DNA of 64,000 bases from Bryobacterales bacterium (lineage in GTDB: Bacteria > Acidobacteriota > Terriglobia > Bryobacterales > UBA6623). The stretch spans positions 62,001-126,000 of the forward strand of contig JAJEHF010000066.1 in assembly GCA_022823865.1 (NCBI GenBank), given 5' to 3'. Within the stretch, counting starts at the first letter, position 1, and each line of letters begins with the position of its first letter. The position numbers were made by a program, and so were the translations under genes. The notes under the pieces are model-generated. The model was not told the origin of the DNA and did no database searches. It saw only the letters and a list, made by a program, of their open reading frames with translations. Of the stretch, positions 46,439 through 55,436 are shown piece by piece.

Positions 46439-47338
46439 ATGAAGACCGCGCGGGATTTCATGGTCACGAAGCTGGTCACCCTCGAGCCAGAGGCGCCAGC
46501 CCTGCACAGTGTCCATAAGCTGATCCACGTGAATGTCAAGGGCGCTCCAGTAGTCGGCCCCGACCGATCCTACTTGGGGATCTTCACCGAACGCTGTTGC
46601 CTCCGGGTGCTCTCTAGCCTCTCTGACCGCCTAAGGTCGAGCGACCTCGGCGGCAGCCCGCTCAGCAGCGGCGAGCTGATGACCAAGCAGTTGTGGATGC
46701 TCCAGCCCGAAATGGATGCATTCGACGCCGTCAACTTCCTGCTCTCGCATCGCATCTCAGGAGCCCCCGTGGTTGACGGGCAGGGACGCTACTTGGGGGT
46801 GTTCTCCGAATCCCACAGCATGAGGGTCCTGATTGACGCGATCTATGACAACCTGCCGGGAGCGCAGATTCGCCGCTACATGGCGCAGGATTCGGGACGT
46901 GTGATCAGCGCAGACCTCGATTTCTTGGAAGTCGTGGAACTGTTCCTCCAGACCGCTTACCGGCGCTTGGTCGTCGTTCGCGACGGCCGCGTGGTGGGAC
47001 AAATCAGCCGCCACAACCTGCTGGTTGCCGCGCACGCCTTGGTCCGCTCGCTAGCCAAGCGCAAAGAGGCTTCCGGGCCGGAATGGACTGTATCGGCGTT
47101 CATGGACTCGGACGCACGCACGATTGACGAGTCGCTCAACATGTTCAGCGTCGCGGCCATCTTCCGCGAAAGCACCCAGCGCAGATTGCCGGTGCTGCGC
47201 GAAAATCAACTGGTCGGTCAGGTCACTCGCAAGAATCTGCTGAACGCTGCGAACGAGATCCTGAACCGCCCGGCGGCCAAGACCGCCCGGCCGCTCTACC
47301 TGCCTTCGGTCCCGGACGCCAACCCCCCTGGCATGTAG
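46439..47338 (+). CDS. Four-CBS-domain protein
   Basis: This 299-residue protein consists almost wholly of four CBS domains, likely arranged as two Bateman modules. Repeated hallmarks are ARDFMVTKLVTLEPEAPA, GAPVVGPDRSYLGIFTE, ELMTKQLWMLQPEMDAFDAV, GAPVVDGQGRYLGVFSE, a third copy with VVRDGRVVGQISRHNLL and a fourth with LPVLRENQLVGQVTRKNLL. CBS modules sense adenine nucleotides. No effector domain is attached. It starts at an ATG about 160 bp after korB in the same direction, so it may belong to that operon. Confidence 0.85.
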   Translation: MKTARDFMVTKLVTLEPEAPALHSVHKLIHVNVKGAPVVGPDRSYLGIFTERCCLRVLSSLSDRLRSSDLGGSPLSSGELMTKQLWMLQPEMDAFDAVNFLLSHRISGAPVVDGQGRYLGVFSESHSMRVLIDAIYDNLPGAQIRRYMAQDSGRVISADLDFLEVVELFLQTAYRRLVVVRDGRVVGQISRHNLLVAAHALVRSLAKRKEASGPEWTVSAFMDSDARTIDESLNMFSVAAIFRESTQRRLPVLRENQLVGQVTRKNLLNAANEILNRPAAKTARPLYLPSVPDANPPGM

Positions 47339-47401
47339 CCTTTCCGCGCTCAGCGCTTTGCCGGAACTGCTTGCGTCGGGCGGCGCCGGGCCCCTCGCTT
47401 G

Positions 47402-48883
47402 CTAGGGAAGCGAGGCGTCCTCCGCCTGGCTCGGCACGAGCGCCGGGGGGTCGCCTTCGATTCGGAATGCGGCCGGGACTTGCTCGCAGGCCGGAACGCG
47501 GTGGCCGCTGTAATGCCGAATGCCATAGGCCGCGTGGCGCCGGATATCGCCGATGCATGAGTCGGCCAGGCGCGTCCGCTCCTTGGCCACGAACTCGCGC
47601 GTGCCAGCCTGCTGGCTGATTGCCGGGAAGGCTTGAAACTTCAGCGCTGCAAGCGCTAGTGCCACGATCGCGCAGACGGCTGGAACTGACCGCGCGCGGG
47701 GGGTCTTCAGCGCCGCGATCGATGCCAGCGCGAACGCCGCGACGCCCGCTGCGGCTCCGGCCAGGATGGCGGCGTTGTCAAGCCCCGCCCAAGCCCTGCG
47801 AATCCCGTCGGCCAGTGCCGCCGGCAGCAGAGTGCCCGCCAGCGGAACCAACAGCAGCGTCGCCCCCGCCGCAAGCAGGAGCGGCCTGCTGGCCCTGGCC
47901 TTCCACTGGATCGCGAGCAAGATGGCCAGTGGCGGCAGGCTCGGCAGAATGTAGCCGGGCAGCTTGTTCACCGCGACGGAGAAGAGCAGCAGCGGTCCCA
48001 GCGCCCAGCAGGCCAGAAAGCGGCGGCTCGTTCCGGCTGCCACAGTTTCCCAGCGCAGGGAAAGCGCCAGCGGCGTCCACGGCAGGAGAAAGACAGCTAG
48101 CACCGGCAGGTAGAACCACCACGGCTGAACATGCTGCAGGGACGAGCTGACGAACCGCTCGAAGTGGTGTCGGACGATGAACTCGTCAATGAACCGCTGC
48201 CCGTTCGCCCAGTAGCAGGCCGCGTACCAGGGCAGGCAGGCCAGGCAGAACGCACCCAGCGGCACTGGACCCAGCAAGTCCAGCAGGGCCCGAGGCCGCC
48301 GGACGAGGACCGGCACCGTGGCGGCCGCCGCCACCAGCAGCGCCACGAGGCCCTTGCTCAGCACGCCGAATCCGAGCAGGGCGCCGAACGCGGCCATCTC
48401 GGCAGGCCTGCCCCGGCCGTGCGAGGAAGCCCACGGCAGCAGGCACAGCAACGCGCCAGAGGTGAAGGCAGTGAGGGGCGCGTCGAATACCCCCGCATCC
48501 GAGTACGCGGTCCAGCCGGCCGACGTGGCAAGCAGGCAGGTCGCGGTGACGGCCGTCTCGCTGTCAAAGTGCGCCCTCACCCGCCAGAAGAAAAACGCCA
48601 GGAATCCGAGGCTGAGCAGCGCCACGGGCACCCTTGTGTACGACTGCAGGCCGGCGGAATAGCCGAGGCCTCCCATCCAAAAGAGCATGGCCGGCTTTTC
48701 AAACCATGCCTCGCCCCACAGCCTGGGCGTTACCCAGTCGCCAGACTCGGCCATTTCGCGGGAGATCGACGCGTAGCGCGGCTCGTCGGGGCCGATCAGC
48801 CCGCGGTCGCCAACGGGCAGCAGATATAGCGCTATGGCCAGCGCGGCGACGGCCGCGAGGGTCGCGGCGCGAGACCTCGTCAC
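47402..48883 (-). CDS. ArnT/GT39-like membrane glycosyltransferase
   Basis: This 493-residue integral membrane protein of the PMT/ArnT superfamily transfers sugars from polyprenyl-phosphate donors on the outer face of the inner membrane. The first periplasmic loop has the conserved GPDEPRYASISREMAESGDW followed by WGEAWFEKPAMLFWM, which carry the catalytic Asp and Glu pattern. About 10-12 hydrophobic segments follow. The acceptor (lipid A, protein or other) is unknown. It starts at a GTG that overlaps the stop of the DUF1080 gene by 4 bp, so it is translationally coupled to it. Confidence 0.85.
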   Translation of the reverse strand: MTRSRAATLAAVAALAIALYLLPVGDRGLIGPDEPRYASISREMAESGDWVTPRLWGEAWFEKPAMLFWMGGLGYSAGLQSYTRVPVALLSLGFLAFFFWRVRAHFDSETAVTATCLLATSAGWTAYSDAGVFDAPLTAFTSGALLCLLPWASSHGRGRPAEMAAFGALLGFGVLSKGLVALLVAAAATVPVLVRRPRALLDLLGPVPLGAFCLACLPWYAACYWANGQRFIDEFIVRHHFERFVSSSLQHVQPWWFYLPVLAVFLLPWTPLALSLRWETVAAGTSRRFLACWALGPLLLFSVAVNKLPGYILPSLPPLAILLAIQWKARASRPLLLAAGATLLLVPLAGTLLPAALADGIRRAWAGLDNAAILAGAAAGVAAFALASIAALKTPRARSVPAVCAIVALALAALKFQAFPAISQQAGTREFVAKERTRLADSCIGDIRRHAAYGIRHYSGHRVPACEQVPAAFRIEGDPPALVPSQAEDASLP

Positions 48884-49824
48884 TGCGTCAGCGGCGTGAC
48901 CACGATCTTTCGGAACTCCACCGCGCCGTGGTCTCCCTGCAGAGTGATCGGGCCCGGCATGTCTTCGCGCCAGTCCGTGGCCATCGCCGTGAAGCCATCG
49001 ATGATCTTGCGATCAATGGTCTTGACGCCGTTGAGCTCCACGCTGAGCTCGCGCCCGACCAGCCGCACGTCCAGCGACTGCCACTCGCGGGCCGGACGGC
49101 TGGCGTTCACGGCAGGCGCGATGCGGCCGTAGAGCGCCGCGTTGCCGTGGTCGCTCGGGGGAGTGCCGTGGTCGTCGAGGATCTGGATCTCGTAGCGGCC
49201 GCGCAGGCCGATGCCTCCGTTCATGTTGGGATGCACGAGGAACTCGACTTGCAGGCGGAAATTCCAGAACGCTTGGTCGGAAACCAACACGTCAGCCCGC
49301 CTGTGGTTCTTGAGGGCGCCATCCTCGACGTACCAGCCTTCTTCGCGTCCGGGCCGCAGGGTGTGCCATCCGCCGAGATCTCTGCCGTTCAAGAGCGCAA
49401 CGGGCGCGGACGGCTTCCAGGAGCCGTCGTCGCGATCGAGCACAACGGGGGCTCGCCGCCCCAGCCAGAGGATGGTGCCCCGTTCGCGCGTCGCGGCGCC
49501 GTGCAGGACGTCGCCCCTCAGGGCCGCAGCGACCGGAGTCTTGACCGAACGGTCCCTCTCCCGGCCGAAGGAGCGCTCGAGGTGAAACGCAAGTTGGCCT
49601 CCTTCGATCTTGGCGTCGTGGATCGGGTCCAGCTGTCCGCCGGGGCCGCCGCCGACCATGAATCCGGTGATCGGTCCCGCGCCTGCGCCGCTGATCTCCA
49701 GCCACATGACGCGCCCGTTGTTCTCGCCCAGCGGCTCGATCACCCAGCGCCCGTTGAACCCCTCGTCGCCGGCCCAGCCAGGGTTCGCCACGCACAGCAG
49801 CAGGATGAGGACCAAGCGTTTCAT
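48880..49824 (-). CDS. Secreted DUF1080 protein (3-keto-glycoside hydrolase family)
   Basis: This 314-residue exported protein has a signal peptide (MKRLVLILLLCVANPGWAG). It has an N-terminal domain of about 130 residues and a C-terminal DUF1080 (concanavalin-like) domain starting VALLNGRDLGGWHTL. Landmarks are WNFRLQVEFLVHPNMNGGIGLRG, YEIQILDDHG and the ending TLQGDHGAVEFRKI. DUF1080 members include 3-keto-disaccharide hydrolases. The ATG at 49824 is the start; the frame extends to 49917 without a signal sequence. It is first in a two-gene operon with the GT39-like gene, an unusual pairing. Confidence 0.85.
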   Translation of the reverse strand: MKRLVLILLLCVANPGWAGDEGFNGRWVIEPLGENNGRVMWLEISGAGAGPITGFMVGGGPGGQLDPIHDAKIEGGQLAFHLERSFGRERDRSVKTPVAAALRGDVLHGAATRERGTILWLGRRAPVVLDRDDGSWKPSAPVALLNGRDLGGWHTLRPGREEGWYVEDGALKNHRRADVLVSDQAFWNFRLQVEFLVHPNMNGGIGLRGRYEIQILDDHGTPPSDHGNAALYGRIAPAVNASRPAREWQSLDVRLVGRELSVELNGVKTIDRKIIDGFTAMATDWREDMPGPITLQGDHGAVEFRKIVVTPLTQ

Positions 49825-50038
49825 GAGATGTACGCCCATGATAGCTTCTGGCTGTCGAAGCCGTCGCTGTCCCGCCCGCGCCTCGGAGTGCGGCTCCCGC
49901 GTCCCGGCCGGACACAAGCGCGGCGCGTTCCAGATTGCCGTCTGCTCGGTCGCTGCCCGAACGGCCGGATTCTCTCGAATTCACCGGCAATAGTCATCGG
50001 TCCCGCATCGCAATGCACGGTTTTCCACGCGAGAGGGC

Positions 50039-50068
50039 TTGACAATATATATGCAAACACCGGATAGT
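50039..50068 (+). promoter_or_regulatory. Sigma-70-type promoter of the DUF1549/DUF1501 operon
   Basis: A consensus -35 TTGACA lies at 50039-50044 and GATAGT at 50063-50068, with 18 bp between them, in an AT-rich patch about 50 bp before the ATG at 50115. Confidence 0.6.
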
Positions 50069-50114
50069 GTGACTGCGTGGGGCTGTTACGCCAGCCATCG
50101 CGCCAAGCTTCGTT

Positions 50115-52370
50115 ATGTCCCGCAAGATCGGACCTATCCTTTGCTGTGTTGCCGCATTGGCCTTTGTCGCGACTGTTTCGGGTGCGACAGCGAGCATTGC
50201 GGGCGAGCCAGACTTCCCAGAGCACCAGCGCTCGCACTGGGCCTTCCAGCCGGTGGCCGAGCCGGACATGCCGGCGTCCAGCACCGCTCACCCGATCGAT
50301 GCGTTCGTGCTAGCGCGCCTGCGCGGCGAGGGCATCCGGCCAGCCGCGAGGGCGGACCGCACCACTCTGATCCGCCGGGCAACGTTCGACTTGCACGGCC
50401 TGCCGCCCACTCCGGCTGAAGTGCAGGCGTTCGTCGAGGATGCTTCGCCGGATGCTTTCGCCAAGGTGGTCGACCGGCTGCTTGCGTCGCCGCGCTACGG
50501 CGAGCGCTGGGCGAGGCATTGGCTCGACCTGGCGCGCTATGCCGAGAGTGAGGGCTTCAAGTCGGATGAGACCCGTCCCAACGCCTGGCGCTACCGGGAC
50601 TACGTGATCGAGTCGCTCAACAGCGACAAGCCTTACGACCGCTTCGTCCAAGAGCAGATCGCCGGAGACGAGCTGTGGCCCAACGACCCCCAGGCCCGTA
50701 TCGCCACTGGGTTCAACCGCCACTATGCCGACGAGTCCAATGCGGCGATCTTGATGCAGCGGCGGCAGGAGGTTCTGCTGGACATCACCGACACCGTCGG
50801 CAGCGTGTTCCTAGGGCTGACCTACAGCTGTGCGAAGTGCCACGACCACAAGTTTGATCCGATCCTGCAAAGCGACTACTACCGCTTGCAGGCCTTCTTC
50901 ACCAATGTGGCCACCGATGACGAGATCCACCTGCTGACCGAGCGGCAACGAGCCGAGCGCGAACTCCAGCAATCGAAGTGGGAAGAGGCCACTGCCGAAA
51001 TCCGGTCGCAGATGGACGCCTTGCTGGAGGCCAAGCGCGCGGATGCCTTCGAGACGCAAGTGAACCGGCGCTCCCCCGAGACACGGGACGCTTTCCGCAA
51101 GAACGCGGGCAACCGCTCGATGTACGAAAGGCTGCTGTTCCAGCAGCACATGTGGCAGATGCGCTACCACAACGATGCCAAGCTGGCGAATTCGCTGCCA
51201 GACGCGGACAAGCAGCGCTACCGCGAACTAGAAGCGGAACTGGCCGAGTTTGACCACCTGAAGCCCGCGCCACTGCCGGTCGGCATGGGCATCCGCGAAC
51301 TGGGGCCGGAGGCCCCGGCGACGCACGTCCTCTCGTTCGCCAACTACGCGGCGCCGCTGGAGGAGGTTGAGCCGGGCTATCTGACGCTGCTGGACCCAGG
51401 CCCCGCCGCTTACGCTCCCGCATTGGACGGGCGCTCCTCGGGACGGCGCACGGCGCTGGCGGGCTGGCTTACAGGTGCCGACAACCCGCTCACGGCGAGA
51501 GTGATGGCCAATCGGCTTTGGCACTACCACTTCGGGCAAGGCATCGTGCGCACGCCCAGCGATTTCGGCCTCATGGGCGAGCGCCCGACACATCCCGAGC
51601 TGCTGGACTGGCTGGCGCTGGAGTTCCGGCGCAGCGGCTGGAGCATCAAGCAGATGCACCGGCTGATCATGAATTCGCAAACCTACCAGCAGTCTTCCGA
51701 ATTCAGGCAAGCTGCCTCCGACGAGGATCCTCTGAATCGACTCTTGTGGCGATTCCCTCCCCAGCGGCTCGAAGGCGAGGTGATCCGCGACTCGATGCTG
51801 GCGGTGGCCGGCCGCCTCAACCACCGAGTCGGCGGACCGAGCGTCTTCCCCGAGCTCCCCATGGGAGCGTCCCAGCCGCGCGGCGGGTGGGACGTGCCGG
51901 AAAGCCAGCATGCCCAAGACCGTCGCAGCGTGTACGTGTTCGTGCGCCGCAATTCGCGCTATCCCATGCTGGAGTCGTTCGACATGCCCGACACGCACGA
52001 GTCTTGCGCGCGCCGCTCGCTGACCACTACCGCGCCGCAGGCGCTGGCCCTGCTCAATAGCGAGCACACGCTGGGCTGGGCGCAGGGGCTGGCCGGGCGC
52101 ATTCTGGATGCCGCGGGCGCCGACCGGGACCGGCAGATCCGCGAGGGCTTCCGCCTGGCGTATTCGCGGCAGCCCGATGGCTGGGAGAAAGACACGGTGC
52201 TGACGTTCTTCGAGACCCAGCGCGGCATCATAGCCGAGCGCGCCGCCGCCGGCGAGCCGCTGTTGCTGCCGGATGTCCTTCCCGCTGGCATGAGCCAGCA
52301 GGAAGCCGCCGCAGTGGTGGACTTCGCGCACATGCTGCTGAACTCGAACGAGTTCGTGTTCGGGAACTGA
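50115..52370 (+). CDS. DUF1549/DUF1553 exported protein with one heme motif
   Basis: This 751-residue protein belongs to the planctomycete/acidobacterial DUF1549-DUF1553 family of secreted proteins. A signal peptide covers about residues 1-30. DUF1549 follows (IDAFVLARLRGEGI, RRATFDLHGLPPTPAEVQAF, YGERWARHWLDLARYAES) and ends in the heme-like motif CAKCHDHKFDP. A coiled-coil-like charged stretch separates it from DUF1553 (NPLTARVMANRLWHYHFGQG, TPSDFGLMGERPTHPELLDW, SCARRSLTTTAPQALALLN). The usual N-terminal PSCyt1 cytochrome domain is absent. It is followed 32 bp downstream by the DUF1501 partner. The function is unknown. Confidence 0.9.
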   Translation: MSRKIGPILCCVAALAFVATVSGATASIAGEPDFPEHQRSHWAFQPVAEPDMPASSTAHPIDAFVLARLRGEGIRPAARADRTTLIRRATFDLHGLPPTPAEVQAFVEDASPDAFAKVVDRLLASPRYGERWARHWLDLARYAESEGFKSDETRPNAWRYRDYVIESLNSDKPYDRFVQEQIAGDELWPNDPQARIATGFNRHYADESNAAILMQRRQEVLLDITDTVGSVFLGLTYSCAKCHDHKFDPILQSDYYRLQAFFTNVATDDEIHLLTERQRAERELQQSKWEEATAEIRSQMDALLEAKRADAFETQVNRRSPETRDAFRKNAGNRSMYERLLFQQHMWQMRYHNDAKLANSLPDADKQRYRELEAELAEFDHLKPAPLPVGMGIRELGPEAPATHVLSFANYAAPLEEVEPGYLTLLDPGPAAYAPALDGRSSGRRTALAGWLTGADNPLTARVMANRLWHYHFGQGIVRTPSDFGLMGERPTHPELLDWLALEFRRSGWSIKQMHRLIMNSQTYQQSSEFRQAASDEDPLNRLLWRFPPQRLEGEVIRDSMLAVAGRLNHRVGGPSVFPELPMGASQPRGGWDVPESQHAQDRRSVYVFVRRNSRYPMLESFDMPDTHESCARRSLTTTAPQALALLNSEHTLGWAQGLAGRILDAAGADRDRQIREGFRLAYSRQPDGWEKDTVLTFFETQRGIIAERAAAGEPLLLPDVLPAGMSQQEAAAVVDFAHMLLNSNEFVFGN

Positions 52371-52402
52371 CGCCACGGGAGTCTTGGCGAGGAGATACTG
52401 AC

Positions 52403-53815
52403 ATGTCCCAACGCGCCAGCGTTTCGATGGCTGCGAGGTCGCGCCGCGCATTCCTGAGCCAAGCCAGCGGCGGCTTGGGCGCATTGGCGCTGGCGGCCGT
52501 CCAAGCGCAGCACGGACATGCGGCCCGGGACCCGCTTGCCCCCCGGGATCCGCATCACGCTCCGAGAGCCAAGTCGGTGATCTGGTGCTTCATGGAAGGC
52601 GGTCCGAGCCACATGGACACCTTCGATCCCAAGCCGGCCTTGGAAAAATACGCGGGCCAGCCCATGCCGGAATCCTACGGCCGGCCGCTCACGGCCATGC
52701 CGGGCACCGCGCACAACACGCTGATGCCATCCCAGCGGAAATGGGCCCAGCACGGCGAGAGCGGCTTGTGGGTCTCGGACTGGTATCCCCACGTCGCCGA
52801 GCATGTGGACGATCTGGCGGTCATTCGATCCTGCACGGCTGACGGCTTGAACCATGTCGGATCGGTCTGCCAGATGAACACCGGATCCATCCTGGCCGGG
52901 CGTCCCTCGATGGGGGCGTGGGTGACGTACGGCCTCGGGTCGGCCAATCGCAACCTGCCGACCTACGTCATTCTCAACGACGAGGTGCGCATCAACGGCG
53001 CCTCTAAGAATTGGAGCGCGGGTTTCCTGCCTGCCGCCTACCAAGGCACGCTGTTCAAGCAAGAGGGCGCTCCAATCCTCAATCTGGAAACCCCCGACGC
53101 CATCGGCGGGCGCCAGCAGCGCGGCAAGCTGGACCTGCTGGCGGCGCTCAACCGCCACCACAAGCAGAAACATCCGCACGAGAGCGAGCTGGACGCGCGG
53201 CTGCAGTCCTACGAACTGGCGTTTCGCATGCAGGCGCACGCGCCCGAAGCGGTCGATCTGGCGCAAGAGAGCGAGGCGACCAAGGAACTCTACGGCATGG
53301 GCGAGGAGCACACCGCGATGTACGGCCGGAACCTGTTGCTGGCGCGCAGGCTCGTGGAGCGGGGCGTCCGGTTCGTCCAAGCCTACTGCGGAGGCTGGGA
53401 CGCGCACCGGAAGATCGAAGAGAACCACACCAAGTGGTGCGGCGTCTCGGACAAGCCGATCGCCGGACTGCTCGCGGACCTGAAGTCGCGCGGGATGCTG
53501 GACGAGACCTTGGTGATCTGGGGCGGCGAGTTCGGGCGGACGCCGTTCAACGAAGAGGGCGACGGCCGCGACCACAACCCTTGGGGGTTCACCATCTGGA
53601 TGGCGGGCGGCGGCGTCAAGGGCGGCCAGGCGATCGGCACAACCGACGAACTTGGCTTGCGCGCCGAGGAGTCGCCGTACCACGTGCACGACATCCACGC
53701 GACCATCCTGCATCTGCTGGGCCTTGACCATCTGAGCCTGACCTACCTGCACAACGGCCGCTCCGAGCGTGCGACCGTCAACGGCGGCAAGCTCATCGAG
53801 CAGGCGCTCGCTTGA
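52403..53815 (+). CDS. Tat-exported DUF1501 protein
   Basis: DUF1501 proteins are sulfatase/alkaline-phosphatase-superfamily relatives of unknown function, almost always beside DUF1549/DUF1553 genes. The N-terminus SRRAFLSQASGGLGALALAA is a twin-arginine leader. Family landmarks are SVIWCFMEGGPSHMDTFDPK, GLNHVGSVCQMNTGSILAGRPS, FVQAYCGGWDAHRKIEENH and VIWGGEFGRTP. Length is 470 residues. GAGGAG at 52389-52394 fixes the ATG at 52403. It is the second gene of the operon. Confidence 0.92.
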   Translation: MSQRASVSMAARSRRAFLSQASGGLGALALAAVQAQHGHAARDPLAPRDPHHAPRAKSVIWCFMEGGPSHMDTFDPKPALEKYAGQPMPESYGRPLTAMPGTAHNTLMPSQRKWAQHGESGLWVSDWYPHVAEHVDDLAVIRSCTADGLNHVGSVCQMNTGSILAGRPSMGAWVTYGLGSANRNLPTYVILNDEVRINGASKNWSAGFLPAAYQGTLFKQEGAPILNLETPDAIGGRQQRGKLDLLAALNRHHKQKHPHESELDARLQSYELAFRMQAHAPEAVDLAQESEATKELYGMGEEHTAMYGRNLLLARRLVERGVRFVQAYCGGWDAHRKIEENHTKWCGVSDKPIAGLLADLKSRGMLDETLVIWGGEFGRTPFNEEGDGRDHNPWGFTIWMAGGGVKGGQAIGTTDELGLRAEESPYHVHDIHATILHLLGLDHLSLTYLHNGRSERATVNGGKLIEQALA

Positions 53816-53843
53816 GGCGGCGCCCCGCGTGATACGGTAGGGT

Positions 53844-55427
53844 TTGCCGCCTCGCGCCAGCTCGCCACGTGGCGTGGTTGAGCCCGCCTCCGCGCCCCGG
53901 CCTTCAACCCCGCGGTTGTCGGCGGGGGTGATCCCGTACCGCTCGACGCCTGACGGGACTTGCGAGATCTTCTGGGTGCGCCGGTCTGAATCGCTGCGCT
54001 TCATGGGCGGCTGGCATGCGTTTCCGGGCGGCCGCCTGTCCGAGACCGACGGCGCGGTCCCGGCGACCGGTTCGGTCGACGGCATGGATGCCTACGACCG
54101 CTCCGGCCGGCCCGCGGCCCACACGGCTTGCGCGTTGCGCGAGCTGTTCGAAGAGACGGGCATCCTGGCGGTCTCGGGAAGATTGCCGAGCGTCGGCCAG
54201 ATCCGTCTGGCTCGGGACCAGCTGCTAGCGGACACGCTTGACTTCGGCGCATGGCTGCGCAGCCACGAGCTGGCGCTGGACGCCTCGCGACTGCGCTTCG
54301 CGGGGCGCTGGGTCACGCCCCCCTTGTCGCCGGTCCGCTTCGATGCGACGTTCTTCCTGTTGGAGTGGGAGCGCGCCGAGGTCGGCCAGCCCGCGGTCAT
54401 CCCGGGAGAGCTGGAAAGCGGCGAGTGGATTCGAGCCGACGACGCGCTGCTCCGCTGGGACAAGGGTGATGTGCTGCTGGCGCAGCCCACTCTGGAGACG
54501 ATTCGAGTGCTCGCCGAGCATGGCCCGGACGGGCGCGACCTCCTCTGGCGCTCGCAGTCCCACGAGCCGAACTCGCCCCATTCGATCGAATTCCGGCCGG
54601 GCATCCGCGTGATCCCGCTGGAGGCCCGCACGCTGCCGCCGGCCACCCACACGAACGCCATGCTGGTCGGCAGCTCTGAATTGGTGGCGATCGATCCTGG
54701 CTCGCCCCTGCCGGAGGCGCAACGCCGGCTGGCTGAGATCGTCAACGAGGAAGCGCAGCGCACCGGGGGGCGGCTGTGCGGAATCTGGCTGACGCATCAT
54801 CACGAAGACCACGTGGGCGGGGTCGAAGCGCTCCGCCGCCAGTTCGACGTGCCGGTCTGGGCACACGCATCTACGGCTGCGCGGCTCGCCGAGTCGGGAT
54901 TGCGCATCGAGCGTCGCTTCGAGGGCGGCGAACTTGTCACGCTCGCCGGCAGCCCGCCGCTGAGAATCCGAGTCCTGCACACGCCCGGACACGCCAGCGG
55001 ACACCTGTGCTTTTTCGAGGAGCGGACGCTCACGTTGCTTTGCGGCGACATGCTTTCCGGCTACGGGACGGTTGTGATCAACCCTCCGGACGGGAGCATG
55101 ATCGAGTACTTGGACTCGCTCGAGAGGATGGCCGGTCTGGGGGCGAGGGTCATCTTGCCCAGTCACGGCACGATGATGCGGGACGCTCGCAAGGCCTTGA
55201 CGGCGGCGCGGAAGCACAGGCTGTGGCGCGAAGAGCGCGTCTTCGATGCCTGGCAGGCCGGCCAGCGAGAACCGGCAGCGATGCTGGACACGGTATACGA
55301 CGAAATCGATCCCCGCGCAAGGCCGCTTGCGGTGCGGCAGGTCATCGCGCACCTAGAGCGGCTAGCGGCCGTAGGGCGGATCCCGGCATTGTCCGCGGAA
55401 ATCCGCATGCAGCTCGGTCGCGGCTGA
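53844..55427 (+). CDS. Nudix hydrolase-metallo-beta-lactamase fusion
   Basis: This 527-residue protein joins two hydrolase domains. The N-terminal ~200 residues are a Nudix domain whose box is interrupted: GGRLSETDG, an insert, then ALRELFEETGI, as in NUDT19-like enzymes acting on CoA derivatives. Residues about 255-460 are a metallo-beta-lactamase fold with THHHEDHVGG, HTPGHASGH, LLCGDMLSG and LPSHGT, close to LACTB2. A winged-helix-like tail follows. The start used is a TTG at 53844; the first recognisable Nudix strand is LSAGVIPYR, so a later start is possible. It may act on a nucleotide-linked or CoA-linked ester or on RNA. Confidence 0.85.
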   Translation: MPPRASSPRGVVEPASAPRPSTPRLSAGVIPYRSTPDGTCEIFWVRRSESLRFMGGWHAFPGGRLSETDGAVPATGSVDGMDAYDRSGRPAAHTACALRELFEETGILAVSGRLPSVGQIRLARDQLLADTLDFGAWLRSHELALDASRLRFAGRWVTPPLSPVRFDATFFLLEWERAEVGQPAVIPGELESGEWIRADDALLRWDKGDVLLAQPTLETIRVLAEHGPDGRDLLWRSQSHEPNSPHSIEFRPGIRVIPLEARTLPPATHTNAMLVGSSELVAIDPGSPLPEAQRRLAEIVNEEAQRTGGRLCGIWLTHHHEDHVGGVEALRRQFDVPVWAHASTAARLAESGLRIERRFEGGELVTLAGSPPLRIRVLHTPGHASGHLCFFEERTLTLLCGDMLSGYGTVVINPPDGSMIEYLDSLERMAGLGARVILPSHGTMMRDARKALTAARKHRLWREERVFDAWQAGQREPAAMLDTVYDEIDPRARPLAVRQVIAHLERLAAVGRIPALSAEIRMQLGRG

Positions 55428-55436
55428 TACGCAGCA

